A DNA stretch of 64,000 bases from Dryomyza anilis (GCA_951804985.1 OX638131.1:91697349-91761348), one strand, 5' to 3'. Positions 44,252 through 56,835 are shown, numbered from the stretch's first letter. The notes: a model not told the origin generated them from the sequence alone. A program made the numbers and translations.

Positions 44252-45820
44252 TGCTTGTCTTTTCTCTAACAATTTTTTGCTTTTACACTATAACATGAAA
44301 GAGGAAGATTGTATCCCATATTTTCCTACCTAAAATCTTTCTAAAAAATGTGTTTTCCATATATATAAACTGCTTGTTTTGTCTACCGGTATTCTTCAGT
44401 TCTGCTTCCATAAAATTTTGTCTCAAGGTATACTTAATACATTCTTCAACTTAACGTCCTGCTTTTCTGTAATATTGAACATCACTACCACGTTCTATAC
44501 ACATTACCAACTCTCACTTTCACTGGCTTATAATCCTGGCAATAAGTCTTATTCTATCCTCATTTCTGCGCCAATTTATGATTTACTACATCATAACTAC
44601 GAATAACTTTTGCCTTTAGGTGGATGATGCGTTACTATTCCGGGATATACTTAAAGTTTCTTATATGGATAAATGTATGTGAGACATTTTTTGTTTTATT
44701 ATCCATCGTTGCTTCAGAGCTATTATTGCTCATAACGTATTTTTTTTTCTTATGCTTTTCCAATAATAAAATTTATGTTTCCATTATTATTGGAATATAT
44801 TTTAGCGCGAATTTCTATCACGGCGTGCAGTCATAAAATTCAATTTTCTATAGATTTTTCGCACCTCGTGGGTTTTTAGTCAAAGAAGAAAGTTTTTTTA
44901 TATAAATTTAGTTTAATTTGTTTATAAGTATAGGTAAAGAAAATAGTTATTATAAAATTTAACTATTAGTTTTAATGTAAATTCTGTATTTTGAATTTCT
45001 AAATATACAATTACTGCATATCGAGTATTTCATTTCATTTCGGATGATTCCTATTAGTGGGATATTCAATTTAAACCATACACGTCAAAAGCTCGCAGTT
45101 AAGTAAAACCAATTCAATGCCTATTAATTACAACAAGCAACAGTTGCCTTAACCATTACGATGTTCAATATGTACGAAAGCAATACCTTCAAGCAACAAT
45201 GGCATCAAATATCCTGCAGCAATTATATGAATGATAAATCATCATAAATTAATAAGGAATGTGTAATATAAGAAGAGTAAATAATATAAGATGTGAATAT
45301 CAATGAATTTGTTGTAAGACAGACTATATTTAGATCTAATTATAAAATATTTATTTTAATATTCTATGAATGAATAACACCTAAAGTATACGACTTTACG
45401 CAGTTTTTGTTCGTTTTTAAGTAAATTTGTGTTTTTACTACATAATGTCTTAGATGTACGTTTACTACATATCTCAGAAACTGTAGTATGTTTTTGTTTT
45501 TTAGCTTTTTTCATTATTTAAAGTTCATGGCACATGAAACCAAAGCAGCTCAACAAAATGAACGCATTGAATACAGAAATAAATCAAAGCAATTTCTGCG
45601 ACCGCGATATAAGCGCATATTTGGTACAAGTGAACAACACCTAAATGTTTGTGATACCTTTGATTTGTCAGAACTGATGATCATCAGAAAAATATATTTG
45701 TTTTACATTTATCATAGTATTTTTTGAGAAATTGTATTCTGGTTTGACTTTTAATTATATACAGAATGTTGTAAAAATAAATTTATATATTTTAGTACTT
45801 ATAAATAGTTACAAATTGTA
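44252..45820. other. No gene seen
   Basis: AT-rich. Plus-strand frames at 44379-44606, 44624-44836 and 45488-45727 are Phe/Ile/Tyr-rich or otherwise featureless. Confidence 0.45.
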
Positions 45821-45995
45821 CACATAAAAGTGCTAGTGATTTGTTGCGTCAACTAACTTGTTCGGTGTTCATAACTACTTAGTCTGTTCTTATAGCCAAA
45901 ATTCAAAGTATAGTTTGCAGTTCCAACAACAAATTTGTAGAAAATTAACTTCTCAGTACTTCCAACCTTATGCTAAATGAGCACTTTTTTGTGTG
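45821..45995 (+). mobile_element. CACACAG-family MITE, internally deleted, 175 bp
   Basis: It starts CACATAAAAGTGCTAGTGAT and keeps TTGTTGCGTCAACTAACTTG. The centre is missing, and it ends CTTCCAACCTTATGCTAAAT through TTTTTTGTGTG. TA flanks lie at 45819-45820 and 45996-45997. Confidence 0.8.
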
Positions 45996-46079
45996 TAGTT
46001 TTTTATAATACAAATGTAGTATAATTTTGTATTGAAATGTAGTGAGTTTATGTAGAAGTTATCCGAACTAAAACAATTA

Positions 46080-46399
46080 CACACAGAAAAATCCTCATTT
46101 GGCATGGTATGAGGTTGGGAGAAACAAAAAGTTAGTTGTACCAACTATCTTCATTCGGTTAAATCGAATTGTCTACTAATTTGATGGCGGAACTTCCTAT
46201 ACACTTGATATATTAGTATATACACACTCCTAATGTTTCCAAATCTGTACTAAATTGTTCTAAAATAGTTCGATATTGGTTGCAGTACAAACTACAACTC
46301 TTTTAGTTTTGACAATAACAACCGATTAAGCGGTTGAGAAAACCGAATAATTTGGTTGGACAAAAAGTGTGTTGGCGCAACAAATCTCAATTCTGTATG
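46080..46399 (-). mobile_element. CACACAG-family MITE, 320 bp
   Basis: It runs from CACACACAGAAAAATCCTCA to CAAATCTCAATTCTGTATG, with TA on both sides (46078-46079, 46400-46401). The family order of internal blocks is complete. Confidence 0.85.
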
Positions 46400-46401
46400 T
46401 A

Positions 46402-49400
46402 CATAATGTAGTAAAAACAAAAACATTTAATTTTTTGCGTATATATAAAACATATGTATTTATTTTAATGACATTTTATTAGTATTTCGGTGTAAAATAT
46501 AAAATGTTTATTTAATTTTTTATTACAATTAAATTTGTTCAAGAAAATTAATTAAAGATTTTTGAAGACACACTTTTGAGTCTGTTTTTTATGAATTGTC
46601 TAGAATAAGTAGCAAAATAGAGCTACATATTAAGTATTAAATAATAATACAAATTAAAAAAAAAAACATTTAAAGAACAAGAAGCAAAAAATATCGCGTT
46701 AAGCTTTTTTTTAAATGGAAAAGCAGTTTTGTACATTAACATTTTTTTAAAAACACATTTACAACTAAATACACTCGCGTATCTTTTGCGACTTAGACTT
46801 AAGTTTTGGTAATAAAAGAAAATATAACAAATAAATGTACAAAATTACAACCAAAGGAATAAAACTGTAAAATGCAGCGACAACAATATATAATAAAAAC
46901 AAAATTATAATAAAAATACTACAAAAATGACGATGCCGGACTGCAGCGAGTGGCTCGACAGGACAACTGAGAACAATGCAGCGCACGACGCAGTTTAACA
47001 TGAATGGACACGACAAGCAGTAGTAAGAGCCAAGAACCAGGATATGCCTGCGAAAGCGAAATGCGCAAATATCCTGGGAGAATTTGACGCTGTGCTGCTT
47101 TTATTGTGTTTTCTATATTGTTTTACTTTGTTTTGGTGACTAGATTATTTTGTTGTTTAAAAAGTGGTATTTGCATACTGTTTATTTATATAATTTTAAT
47201 TCTTTCGTTTTTTTTTTGTTTAATTATTTTTTCTTTACAAATACAAGCAAAATATGTTAATAGAATTAAATTTGTTTATAAGTTGAATTATGAACCATAA
47301 GTTATATAAGTAAGTAAATCCCGAAATCTTTTAAACTTCATGATACCGGTATAAAGCAATGAATAAAAATGATCTGTTGTTTTTTATATTTCATTTTTTT
47401 ATTGGTTATTGAAGAATACTTGAATTTCTGAGTTCATACAGAGACAAAAATATTAAACGTAAGCGACACAAAATATTTAATTTTATTAATATAATTAATT
47501 GGATATACGAATTATTTGGTAGGATAAAACAAAACATTTCTGGTTTGGTGCATATGCTAAAATATATACATATATAGCCTATACAAAAACCGATAGTTTT
47601 ACAAGCATTACACAGTTTTACAGTCACTGCACAGTTTTAAATTCACTACTCAGTATTATAGGTACTGTTGTAAGTATCTAATTTCACATTGGTTTATCGC
47701 AACGCGTGCTTGTCTATTCAGCACGTCAGATCCTTTTCCGTACATCGTGCGTGTATCATGACACTGATATTGTTCGCTCTTATTTGTACTTAACATTTAG
47801 CTTTCATCATATATTACCTTTTGGTGAATTGGTGAATTGAACGTGCTTCCAACATCGAAGAATAACAACCGCGTTGTGATGTTAGTATAAAAATATAATT
47901 TTTATATCGTCGTTATAGAACGAAAAGTCACCAAATACATTTTTATGAAAAACTTAAATTTCGAGTTTGTTGATTAATATTATAAAAAGTAATTGATGCA
48001 TTTTTAAAGTTGAAATATCAATTGATAGATTTACATTTTCTTAACATGTGGTAAAACAATTGAGATCACCGATTAACAATTGACAGATATATAAAGATTT
48101 TAGTAAATGAATATTTGGTATGATCTAACGACGATATTATAATTCTACAACGATGAAATATAATAAGAAAAAGAAAATATATATATATATAAAATATATG
48201 TTTTATCGGGAGTGTTAATTCCCTTTAATTTTACTTCAATTAATTTATTAATTTATAATGTTAAATATTTAATCAATTCAATTAAATGTCGTATCGGAAA
48301 TAAAACAATTAAAAATTATTTGTATTCATAATTTATTTTACTATATATTTTTCTATAGTTTAAGTTTTAAGTTAAGTATATAATTGAAGTGTATAATTTG
48401 TGATTTTTTAAATGGAAATTTAAATTTGTCGTCAAAAAATAAATACGTAATAAATTTTTGTTTGAATTTTTTAAAAACATATTTCAGTAAATCAAACTGA
48501 AATAAAAACAAATATATTGCAAATGCGGTAAATATACATTTTTTAAACAAAGTCATATATATGACTATATAATTTTATTTTGACAGTAGAGAAAAAAAGC
48601 ATTACTTTTATTTAGTATTCAGACTTTTAGCTATTGGAGTGTGTATTTACTAAAAAATTACTGTGTATTTGCTAAAAGCTTATTTTTCGAATTTATTTCG
48701 TACGAAAAAAATTAGTAAATAGTTGTATGTTAAAATTTTAAATGTTTTTGAAACGGAAACCTGCAGTAAGATAAAATAAAAAAAAAATGCTCACATTTAT
48801 TAGTTAGACTTATTAGTTACGATGTAGGAAATGTTCATGTTCGAAAATATCATGACATGACAAAGTTAAAGAAACATCAACATGTTGGCATTTGATTTCG
48901 TTTGACCATGGTTAATGAAAATTTGAATTTTGAACTGTTTCTGCGTAGCAAAGATAACAAATATGACAAAAAATGATATAGTGAAAACCAGGGATAAGAA
49001 ATGTAGACTTATACATTATACAGCAAATATATAGATGGAACTCAAGATGCCCGTACTTAGCCTCCATGGATATAATCCCCCAGCTCGAAAATGGGGATTA
49101 TGTGCGAAAAATGTTCGGACATAAACCCTTCCCAGGAGGTCATAAGACCTACGGAGATGATGTTCTTTTCTCTATAGAAATAAATGGATTTATATAACTT
49201 CAATCTGTTCACTAGAATATACATATATAAATGAAAAAATACGAAATTTGTAAAAGAATAAAATTCAAAATCCAATCAACAAAATTCAAATGTCCTTTGG
49301 GCATTATGTCATGTTTCTGGTTTGTTATGATCTGCAAAAGCATCCCAAAAGTAATTTATTTTGAATTCAATTAAATAGTCAAATAAAGTTTGGTTTTTCA

Positions 49401-49488
49401 TATTATGTGTAAAATTTTATTTAAAATTTTCTTTAATTTGCAAAAACAATTTTTATAATAGTTTTTAAGATAATTATCGGAATTAGTT
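46402..49488. other. Long AT-rich stretch, no gene seen
   Basis: Frames at 46765-47016, 47106-47300, 47406-47627, 48353-48556 and 49057-49275 are short and hydrophobic, as expected from T-rich DNA. 48215-48335 shares words (TTAAATATTTAATCAATTCA) with the repeat at 10530-10800. A short inverted pair (GGATAT..ATATCC) is near 47040-47075. Confidence 0.45.
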
Positions 49489-49663
49489 GCTATTCTTTGT
49501 TAAATCAGCAACTGCGTTTGCTAATATGACTATTTGTACGGCAATGCAGCAAATTAATTAGTCGGCGCAGTTTCAGCAATTTGCTAAAACGACGCCGACT
49601 TAATTATTTGCTGCATTGACGTACAAATTAGCGAACGTATTTGCTTATATAACGAAGAATAGT
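49489..49663. repeat. Imperfect hairpin with arms of about 75-79 bp
   Basis: The left arm (49489-49567; CTATTCTTTGTTAAATCAGC, GCAATGCAGCAAATTAATTA, GTCGGCG) pairs with the right arm (49593-49663; CGCCGAC, TTGCTGCATTGACGTACAAA, AACGAAGAATAG). The loop of about 25 nt contains a smaller AGCAATTTGCT inverted pair. Confidence 0.85.
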
Positions 49664-49697
49664 TAATGTTTCCGTTCAATTAGTGAATTTCATTGCT

Positions 49698-49750
49698 GGA
49701 TTGATTAATGAATGCAATTAATATCGGTTGCTATATTTACGTAGATTATT
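49698..49750 (+). repeat. Dispersed repeat B (hairpin-flanking), copy 2
   Basis: This matches 20263-20312 almost base for base (GGATTGATTAATGAATGCAA, ATCGGTTGCTATATTTACGT). It lies about 34 bp after the hairpin at 49489-49663. Confidence 0.8.
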
Positions 49751-49947
49751 ATTTACGGCGTGTTATTTACGTGTATATCTAGGTTTTTTAAATAACTATG
49801 TTAATCAAAATCGTGAAATAAATACTATAATAATTTAATAATTTTGAAAAAAAGTTAGAGTACAATCCAATTATAGTTATAAAATTTATGATTGTAATTA
49901 TATTATTTTTGTTGCAAACACATTTTTTCACCGCGTATATATCACAA

Positions 49948-50238
49948 GCCGCGGTAGCTCATGGTTAGTGTGTTGAACTGCGAACCGAAAGGTCCCCAGT
50001 TCAAGCCTGGACTGGGGCTAACAACATCTTTTCATAGAAACCTCTCGGTAGTAAATGACAAACCTTCGAGAGTAAAACATTGCTTATCAAAAGCTCTCAC
50101 CCGCCGTTCGGATTCGGCAATAAACTGTAGGTCCCACCACTTTGAGTACAAATATAACACGCACAGCTCAAAATGGTGAGAGAGCTCGGCCTAAGTTCTT
50201 ATAGAGGCTGTAGTGCCAAACTATTATTATTATTATTA
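49948..50238 (+). mobile_element. tRNA-derived SINE, copy 4
   Basis: The plus strand starts with the tRNA-like head GCCGCGGTAGCTCATGGTTA and a B-box CAGTTCAAGCCT. It then has the body (CACCCGCCGTTCGGATTCGG, CCACTTTGAGTACAAATATA) and the 3' end GCCAAACTATTATTATTATT, an ATT-type simple tail. The 72-codon frame at 49961-50179 is the SINE read as protein. Confidence 0.9.
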
Positions 50239-50550
50239 ATTGTAATATAATATGTTTGCCACAAACCATATTTATTCTATGTGTGTATACTTCAAAAATA
50301 ATAAAATATTATTATTTAATATATGAAACAATTAAAAAAATGTTTTTTTTTTAATTTTTTTTTTTTTTTTTGTTTATAGTTGTTTCGTTAATATCACTAT
50401 TCGGCACGATTTTTCTTATCACATTCACCAATTCTATATAATTTGATGTTTGTGATTTTAAATGCATGCACAGTTCTTTTCAAATACGTAAGTTTTTGAA
50501 GTATATTGCAATTGTAACTTAAGCCTTTTTCAACCATTATAAAGAATAAC

Positions 50551-50813
50551 TTATAGTGCGTTGGACTGCGTACCGAAAGGTCCCATGTTCAAAACAGAGC
50601 TAACAAAAATTTTTCACGAAAAAACATTTTTCTCTACCGCGCTACCCTTCGGTAGTCTCAGCATAAGAAAAACTCTCACCCTGTCGTTCGGATTTGGCAG
50701 TAAACTCTAGGTTCCGCCACTTTGAGTACAAATATAACACGCACTGCTTAAATGGAGAGATGGCTCGGCCTAAGTTCATATAGGACTGCGGCGCCAAACT
50801 ATAATTATTATTT
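50551..50813 (+). mobile_element. tRNA-derived SINE, copy 5 (5' truncated, diverged)
   Basis: It starts inside the head (TAGTGCGTTGGACTGCGTAC). The B box is degraded. The body (CACCCTGTCGTTCGGATTTG, CCACTTTGAGTACAAATATA) and the end (GGCGCCAAACTATAATTATT) are recognisable. Confidence 0.8.
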
Positions 50814-50814
50814 A

Positions 50815-51651
50815 GAATAAAAAAAATATAGTACTGTTAAAAAATAGTTTTCCAAAAAACTTATCTAACATTTTGGCTACATATGTCGCATATAAAAAGT
50901 AGAAAAGTGTAAACAATGGTCGTATTCAATAGACAAAATATGTAAAAATTTGTACGCAAAAAAAAGAACAGCACCACTTTTCTGAACATGCATCCATCAT
51001 TCATTCAACGAAACATTTCCGAAAAACTCTTCTCTGTTCTGATTGCCTCCAATATATTTCGAGTTTTATACAAGAAACATAGACTAAGTAGGTGGAATTC
51101 ACAGCTAAGTTTAGTTATTTTTATTTAGTACTTAAATTAATATAAAACTGTTATACGCCTTAACATTTAGCTTAGACACAAACCGCCGAAACATACACCA
51201 AGAAAAAGGATAGTCTTTCTTACTTTCTTTATGCAGTTTTTATGGTACGTTTCAGAGACGTTTTTGTATAATTATAACCCATCAACATTTAAATTTACAA
51301 TTAATATAATGATTATCCGATCTCGTATCCGAAAATTTTATAATTTATTTATAGAAATATTTACTATAAAATGTGCTTTTGAGTACAATTTATCGCATTT
51401 CAAAATATAACTGCTATAAAATGAAGTAAAAGCTGTGTAAACTCAGAGCTTTTATTATATTTGAAATATTGGGAATTTTTCGAATTTAGATTTTTACAAA
51501 CAGGATGTTTGGGATTTTATATTTTACCGATAGACATGAATAAAAATCCTTGAAGATAAATACATATCTAGCATACTCGCAGAGAAGCCAATCAGTAATG
51601 GCAATTGTCCAGTAGTTCTAACAATTTCTAACTAAATTGAATTTTAACTGT
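50815..51651. other. No gene seen
   Basis: AT-rich DNA without frames or repeats that I can support. Confidence 0.45.
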
Positions 51652-51765
51652 AGCACAAAGATTAGAAATTTGTTGCGCCATCCGATTCTTTGTCCAACCA
51701 ATTTATTCCTTTATCTGAACCACTTAATCGTTTCTTATATTTTCGAAAAGTAAGATAGTTGTAGT
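51652..51765 (+). mobile_element. CACACAG-family MITE, 5' fragment
   Basis: AGCACAAAGATTAGAAATTT, GTTGCGCCATCCGATTCTTT and CCACTTAATCGTTTCTTATA match the first third of the family. It stops where the Helentron-associated fragment begins. Confidence 0.65.
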
Positions 51766-52165
51766 CGTATTAAACCGACTATAAATAACCTACACATTAC
51801 ATAATGTGTGGGGACCACTTTAAAAGATAAGAGTGGTTCTCAGGGTTCACCTGCAAATAACCTTATACAGTATAGAGATTTGTTGCGCCAACCAACTCTT
51901 TGTTGGTTGGCACTCAACCGTTGGCTCTCAAAAGCGGGTCTCAACAGCGGCTCCCAACCGCTTATTCAGTTGTTATTGTCAAAACAGTTTGTACTGCAAC
52001 CAATTTCGAACAATTTAGTACAGAAACAGAACCATTAGGGGTGTGTTTCAACTATATAAGCTAACAGATTGTGGACAATTCGATTTTACGGAATGAAGTT
52101 AGTTGGTACAACTAAAAAGACGATTTTTCTGCCTATACCCTTTCAATCATATTGTAGGATATAAA
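51766..52165 (+). mobile_element. Helentron-associated fragment split by a MITE
   Basis: 51764-51866 has the TAGTCGTATTAAACCGACTA hairpin and CCTACACATTACATAATGTG, which matches 8142-8240. After the MITE, 52134-52165 resumes with TATACCCTTTCAATCATATT and GTAGGATATAAAA, the 3' end of the element. Most of the interior is missing. Confidence 0.6.
51867..52133 (+). mobile_element. CACACAG-family MITE nested in the Helentron-associated fragment
   Basis: It runs from CAGTATAGAGATTTGTTGCG to GACGATTTTTCTGCC, with TA on the left (51865-51866) and on the right (52134-52135). The centre is shortened, and GTTGGTTGG/CTCTTTGTT words are reshuffled near 51890-51960, where two short frames arise by chance. 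Confidence 0.75.
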
Positions 52166-52278
52166 AAAACTGAAATTACGGAATTAGGTTCAGGTGTAGA
52201 TGGTTCAGTTTGTACACTTACGTTAAATGATGCATACTTTCAGGGCAATTTAGGGATAAAAACCTTTTAAACACAATA

Positions 52279-52589
52279 TACTCAGAGAATAGAGATTTGT
52301 TGCGCCAACTAACTTATTCCGTTCGCTCAACCGCTAACCGTCGGTTGTTATTGTCAAAATAAAAAGAGTTGTAGTTTATTCTGCAACCAATTTCGAACTG
52401 TTTTAGAACAATTAAATACAGATTTGGAACTATAAGGAGTGTTTATAAACTAATATTTCAAGTGTGTAGGCTAATATGGCATTTCGTCAGCAAATTTGTA
52501 AACCTTTCGATTTAACCGAATGAAGTTAGTTGGTACAACTAACTTTTTTATTCTTCCAACCTCATGCCAAAAGAGGATTTTTCTGTGTG
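52279..52589 (+). mobile_element. CACACAG-family MITE, 311 bp
   Basis: It runs from TACTCAGAGAATAGAGATTT to GAGGATTTTTCTGTGTG and contains all internal blocks, including GTTAGTTGGTACAACTAAC. TA follows at 52590-52591. Confidence 0.85.
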
Positions 52590-52591
52590 TA

Positions 52592-53940
52592 CCTTTATAT
52601 TAAATGTTATTTTGTGTTTGAATTGATATTTAAATACAATAATTGCTGAATTAAACTATATATTTCTTTTAGATTTTTTAAATTCCAATTAAATTTTTTA
52701 GCTCAGTTTACTAATTTTAAAATATTATACTATCCATAATATTGTGATATTATGTTACTTCAATTTGAGTTCGTATGCATTTAGTAAGTCTGAAATATGT
52801 GTTAAATTTATCTAATATTTTTATACAACAAGCATAGTGTATTCCTTCTACGCACAATCTCTTTAAGAAGAAAAATATATATAATTTTTTTATCTAAAAC
52901 AGAAATACAACAACTGAACATTAATACGTACAAAATGTAATTTTCGCAACAGACAAACTTCTGATATTCCATCGAAAAATACAAACTTTTCCAATACTGT
53001 GTCAATCACTGAAGAACTCATACTTTTTTTTGCAATCTATTTTTATAAGAATCTTTTGCTCAATTTTTTTATTTATTTTTTGCTACTTACTTCTAGAGTA
53101 GCAACAAAGGTGTCCTTGCGCGCAGTGCAACAATTGATTTGTCTATTTTGCTACATTCAGTGACAGCAAAAGTTGAAGCAAAAGTAACTACCTCGCGCTG
53201 GTAACTCTTGGTTTAAAATGTTTTTGCGATTTCAGTAAATATTGTATGCGACTTTTTCTTCAATTGTATGTTTTTAAAATTTAAAACATAGAGAAAATCA
53301 TATTATAAATTGCATTATTGATTTACAAAATTTTATTTCATGTTTTTAAACTATATAAAATAAAAGTTAAAAATAATAAATTAATTAAAATAAACTAAAA
53401 TTTCATTTAGTACAAATTTTTTTTTAATGAAAAATACTAACGTGAAATGTGTTCCAAATGTTAGTCAATATTTACAATAAACACAAAAGTTGCTGACCTC
53501 TTTTTGTGCCTTGCAAATAGCAATTTGAAAGGCTACATAAAAAAAAACTGAGTTAAATTCGAATAATCCAATCGAATAAAACATTTAAAACAACTTTCTG
53601 ACATTTTAAGCCTTTTTTGAATTTGGCATAAAAGTCAAATCAACTGTGACTGGCAACGAACTAAAGTGGTCAGTTATTTAAAAAAAAAAACAAATATATG
53701 TGAAACGATTGAGGTCATAGTTTCACATTTTTTTATGTCATTTCGTACTTGTCATTGAAAATATATCAAGTTTCGAATTTGAATGGTAAAAAAATCAATT
53801 TAAAGTTTTAATTTTAAATTCATAACTGGTATGTGTTATGTTATTTATTTAGTAGGTTATTTAGTCTCTACCGAAAATGGTATTTCAATAACCTATATTC
53901 AATATTACGAACAATTAAATGTATTTACGGAATATTCATA
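52592..53940. other. No gene seen
   Basis: AT-rich. The 65-codon minus-strand frame at 52808-53005 has no domain. Confidence 0.45.
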
Positions 53941-54249
53941 CACACAGAAATAAGGTTGGAAGAATGAAAAAGTTAGTTGTACCAACTAACTTTATTCGGT
54001 TAAATCGAATGATTTACAAATTTGGAACTGTCATATTAGCCTAAACACATAAAATATTAGTCCATACACACACCTAATGTTAGCATAATTAGCTATGTAC
54101 TAAATTATTCTAAAACAGTTCGAAAGTGGTTCCAGTACAAACTACAACTCTTTTTATTTTGACAATAAAAACCAACTGAGCGGTTGAGAAAACCGAATAA
54201 ATTGGTTGGGCATAGAGTTGGTTTACGCAACAAAACTCTTTTCTGTTTG
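53941..54249 (-). mobile_element. CACACAG-family MITE, 309 bp
   Basis: It runs from CACACAGAAATAAGGTTGGA to CAAAACTCTTTTCTGTTTG, with TA on both sides (53939-53940, 54250-54251). It sits directly against the minisatellite that follows. Confidence 0.85.
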
Positions 54250-55085
54250 TAGTATTTATGATGTATTCATAGAATTTATGAAGTATTCATAGTATTTATA
54301 AATTATTCATAGTATAAATGAAGTATTCGCTATATATATGAAATATTCATAGTATTTATGATATATTCATAGTATTTATGAACTATTCAAATTATTTATA
54401 AAATATTCATAATATTTTTTAAGTACACACAGAGTAGAGATTTGTTGCGCCAACCAACTCTTTGCCCAACTAACATATTCGGTTCTCTCAACCGCTTAGA
54501 AGGTTGTTATTGTCAAAATGAAAAGAGTTGTAGTTTGTACTGCAACCAATTTCGTACTCTGTTAGAACAATTTAGTACATATTTAGAACCATGGGGAATG
54601 TGTATAGACTAATATGTCAAGTGTATAGGCTAATATGGGATATCCGCCAACCAATTTGTAGACAATTCGATTTAACCGATTGAAGTTAGTTGGTACAACT
54701 AAAGTATTCGTAATATATATGAAATATTCATAGTATTTATGAAGTATTCATGGTATTTAATGAAATATTCATAGTATTTATGAAAAATTCATAGTATTTA
54801 TGAAAAATTCATAGTATTTATGAAGTATTTTAGTATTTATGTATTATTCATAAGGTATTTATAGTATTTATGAAATATTCCTAATATTTATGATGTATTG
54901 TTAGTATCTTTGAATTTATAGTTTTTGTATTTATAGTATTTATGAAGTATTTCTATTACTTATCAAATATTCATAGAATTTATGAAGTATTGGTTATATT
55001 TCTGATGCATACATAATATTTATGTAATATTTATATCATTTATAAAGAATTCATACTATTTATAAAGTATAAATAATATTCATAA
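54250..55085. repeat. About 20-bp AT minisatellite interrupted by a MITE
   Basis: The unit is close to ATTCATAGTATTTATGAAGT. The first block is 54250-54425 and the second 54703-55085, with a MITE between. Units vary in length and sequence and no protein is encoded. Confidence 0.85.
54426..54702 (+). mobile_element. CACACAG-family MITE, 3' truncated, inside the minisatellite
   Basis: It starts CACACAGAGTAGAGATTTGT after TA (54424-54425) and has all internal blocks as far as GTTAGTTGGTACAACTAA. The last 45 bp or so, including the right end, are missing where minisatellite units resume. Confidence 0.85.
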
Positions 55086-56010
55086 TATTGATGAACTTGT
55101 TCATAACTTTTGTATATTGTCCGTTATACAGCAAAACTGCCCATCTACATTTTCGAATACCTGTTACAAAATGAATTTTACAGAAGAAACACAACTATTT
55201 TCATTCTAAATTCTGCACTTACTTCAAACAAAATTAATTATGTCATAACATATAATGACATTTATCTAATGTATCCGATCAACATATCATTAAAAACCCG
55301 ATTATAATACAAAATTAGGCGTAATTTTCATATGCTATTAGGCGGTTTTGCAGTATCACCGACGATATATTTTAACATATTTTCAAATTGATCAATTGAT
55401 CATCAGTCAGCATATAAACGTCGCGACGTTTCTATTTTTAAATAGCATCACAGCACTTTTTCTATGTTCTCACATTCTCCATTTTGTTTGTATTTTATTG
55501 ATTTTTTTGTAGTTTTTTTTTTTATTTTATATATATTTTTTTTATTATTTGATATTTTTTTTTTATTGAATTTTAATGCAATTTTTCAAATACCTTCAGT
55601 TTGTATCCCTGTCAATGCATCAGTTGTTATGTTTGTCGTTTCGTTTTTTTGTCCTTTTTCCCTTGTGTGTGTGTCTGTCTGTCCGTCAATCACACACGCA
55701 TGCTGCACAAACACACACATCGGGGACTTGCTGCCCGTCATGCAGCTTGGGCTGCCAGTGTTGCCAATTGACATTTCAATTTGTACGTTTTATGTGCAAT
55801 TTAAAAAAAGTTTCCAGCAAGCAGCGGGCGCTTTTGTCATGGATTAGTTTTGCAGTAACATTTTATAACAAATGTTTACAGTGTGTTTTTATTGTTGTGA
55901 TTTTTGGTAGTGTTTTTTTTTTTTGGTAAATACTTGATCGTTAAATAAATATTTCAGCTGGAATTTTATATACAAATGTCTGAAGTAGAAATAACAAAAA
56001 ATTGTATATT
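55086..56010. other. No gene accepted; T-rich and GT-rich DNA
   Basis: Frames at 55464-55847 (127 codons) and 55576-55929 (117 codons) start in T-runs and cross a GTGTGTGTCTGTCTGTCCGT tract at 55664-55685. They read Phe/Val/Cys-rich with no domain. The 55680-55830 patch is less AT-rich and could be conserved non-coding DNA, which only comparison could show. Confidence 0.4.
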
Positions 56011-56011
56011 T

Positions 56012-56012
<1 letters not shown>

Positions 56013-56080
<68 letters not shown>
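56013..56080. repeat. (TA)34 microsatellite
   Basis: An uninterrupted TA dinucleotide run of 68 bp, long enough to be highly variable and to extrude as a cruciform. Confidence 0.98.
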
Positions 56081-56082
<2 letters not shown>

Positions 56083-56239
56083 CACAAAGTATATTACAAT
56101 TTAAAAAAATTAAACAGACACAAAATATGTTTACATTAATATAAATAAAAATAAAAAACAATATTAGTTAAACTATTACATATTTTTAAAACTTATTTAA
56201 TTTCTGCACTCCAAATAAATAGTAGAAAATTACGAATTC

Positions 56240-56560
56240 TAAATTTTAGCAAACTTTAACAAGTAATTACAGCATCCTTTTATTTGACATAGCATGCTGA
56301 AACTAGTGGGTACAAGAATGGGTTGTGTCCCTGCTAGGCATAAACATTTTTGCACGCTGTATCTAATGCGTCTATAATTCGTAGACTGTTTTTTGAAAAC
56401 TATTGATTAAAAACCAATATTACTTTCATGTATTTATAATGCACGCATGCAAACCCTGCAATCGTTAGTGAAATTTGAATTTACGTGGGGAAGGAAGGTC
56501 AAATAAAATATATAATGTGTAAGTAAAAATATATAATATTTAATATACATAAAAAATTAA
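56240..56560 (+). repeat. Dispersed repeat A, copy 2
   Basis: It is the partner of 2885-3250, with the same order of shared words, from TTTTAGCAAACTTTAAC to TAGTGAAATTTGAATTTACG. The two copies are clearly diverged. Confidence 0.65.
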
Positions 56561-56584
56561 AAATTATAAAAGAAATGAGAAGGA

Positions 56585-56815
56585 CACTATATAGTTTTCG
56601 TTGGCCACGCCCACTCTTACGCCCATTTTTATTTCTGGTGTATAATACAGATTCGTAGCAAAACCTCTGAACGTATTTTTCTGAAAATTTGCACGACTAT
56701 GCTATAAAGTCCATGGAGTATAAAAATCGTAAATGAAGGGAGTGGCACCTCCCATAGAACCCAAAAATTCAGCTAAATCTCTATAGCTCAACTAAAATTT
56801 AAATTTGGATGTTAC
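56585..56815. repeat. Possible old transposon flank of the minisatellite
   Basis: TTGGCCACGCCCACTCTTAC and GCCCATTTTTATTTCTGG recall CACGCCCAC-type words in Helentron-associated elements, but the rest does not match the two good copies in this window. Class uncertain. Confidence 0.3.
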
Positions 56816-56835
56816 ACATCTTAATCTCACTACAA

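Noticed and set aside
55464..55929. Two overlapping plus-strand frames of 127 and 117 codons
   Set aside because: They begin in T-runs and cross a GT/GTCT tract; no domain or start context.
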